From Candidatus Sabulitectum sp. (lineage in GTDB: Bacteria; Fermentibacterota; Fermentibacteria; Fermentibacterales; Fermentibacteraceae): a stretch of 13,188 nt of DNA. Under the pieces are notes generated by a model. That model was not told the DNA's origin. It ran no database searches and saw only the letters and a list, made by a program, of their open reading frames with translations. Of the stretch, positions 13,038-13,188 are shown piece after piece. Location: positions 1 through 13,188 of the forward strand of contig JAGLDB010000037.1 of assembly GCA_023145935.1 (NCBI GenBank), in the 5' to 3' direction. Numbering within the stretch: position 1 is the first letter of the stretch; each line of letters begins with the position of its first letter. The translations under genes were made by a program, and so were the position numbers.

Positions 13038-13188
13038 GACCATCCCCCTTTTGTGCCGCCGAAGAAAAATCTATCAGGCTATTGTTTTGCTGTTGAATAT
13101 CAACTGTTTGACCAGATTCAGCAAGCAGCGCAACTAAGCCAGAAACCAAGGGCGCACCGAGAACAACAGAGCCAGTAAATGAGGGCGT
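12982..13188 (-). CDS. Possible 3' end of a further gene, cut by the right edge
   Basis: One minus-strand frame is open from the right edge to a TGA at 12984-12982 (68 codons), while the other two minus frames contain stops. The translation begins TPSFTGSVVLGAPLVSGLVA and continues into a Gln/Asn/Ser-rich stretch. It would overlap the ATPase gene start by 56 nt, longer than other overlaps here, and the final ~20 residues look random. No family is recognised. It could equally be non-coding upstream sequence of the ATPase gene. Confidence 0.25.
   Translation of the reverse strand, partial: TPSFTGSVVLGAPLVSGLVALLAESGQTVDIQQQNNSLIDFSSAAQKGDGLESNRKTGCLLYRTQVRS
13044..13050 (-). promoter_or_regulatory. 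Shine-Dalgarno-like AAGGGGG before the ATPase gene
   Basis: It directly abuts the ATG at 13043 but stands 6 nt from the TTG at 13037, favouring the TTG start. Confidence 0.5.

Noticed and set aside
1..13188. CRISPR array, insertion sequence, integrase or prophage genes
   Set aside because: No regularly spaced repeats, transposase or phage-type genes were seen on either strand.

Overview
The window reads as chromosomal DNA of an uncultivated Gram-negative anaerobe, probably in the FCB superphylum. The clues are a C-terminal domain of the type IX secretion sorting kind on a secreted beta-propeller, several secreted WxxG/VGxxG-repeat proteins, an outer-membrane-type beta-barrel, lipoprotein signals, and frequent GTG/TTG starts behind strong Shine-Dalgarno sites. 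Fermentibacterota/Aegiribacteria-like lineages would fit, but this is inference; no marker gene settles it. There is no mobile element, CRISPR array or rRNA.

Region 1 (1-2866, minus strand) is the most unusual part. Four short genes, each carrying dicluster-type [4Fe-4S] ferredoxin motifs behind an export or lipoprotein signal, are followed by a signal-peptide-bearing beta-barrel-like protein that runs off the left edge. Junctions are tight (31 nt gap, TGATG, 17 nt overlap, TAATG), so this is one translationally coupled operon with up to ten predicted [4Fe-4S] clusters outside the cytoplasm. The first gene carries a ferredoxin domain apparently inserted inside a fibronectin-III-like domain. 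The set resembles a porin-cytochrome electron conduit rebuilt with ferredoxins; that function is a hypothesis.

Region 2 (3054-5135, plus strand) diverges from region 1. It holds a secreted Ycf48/BNR-like propeller, an endonuclease III-related HhH glycosylase (COG2231/MagIII type) and a small cupin, packed with 0 nt and 4 nt overlap, then a tRNA-Ser(CGA).

Region 3 (5143-7617, minus strand) has a secreted protein of unknown function, then an MmgE/PrpD-family protein overlapping an NTF2/SnoaL-like protein by 4 nt.

Region 4 (7988-9433, plus strand) is a secreted seven-repeat propeller with the C-terminal sorting domain; a 370 nt divergent spacer precedes it.

Region 5 (9554-13188, minus strand) has a HerA/DUF87-type ATPase with a long C-terminal coiled-coil hairpin. 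It overlaps by 8 nt an M28-family zinc aminopeptidase-like protein that lacks a signal peptide but has a C-terminal hydrophobic segment. An open frame entering from the right edge may be the tail of one more gene.
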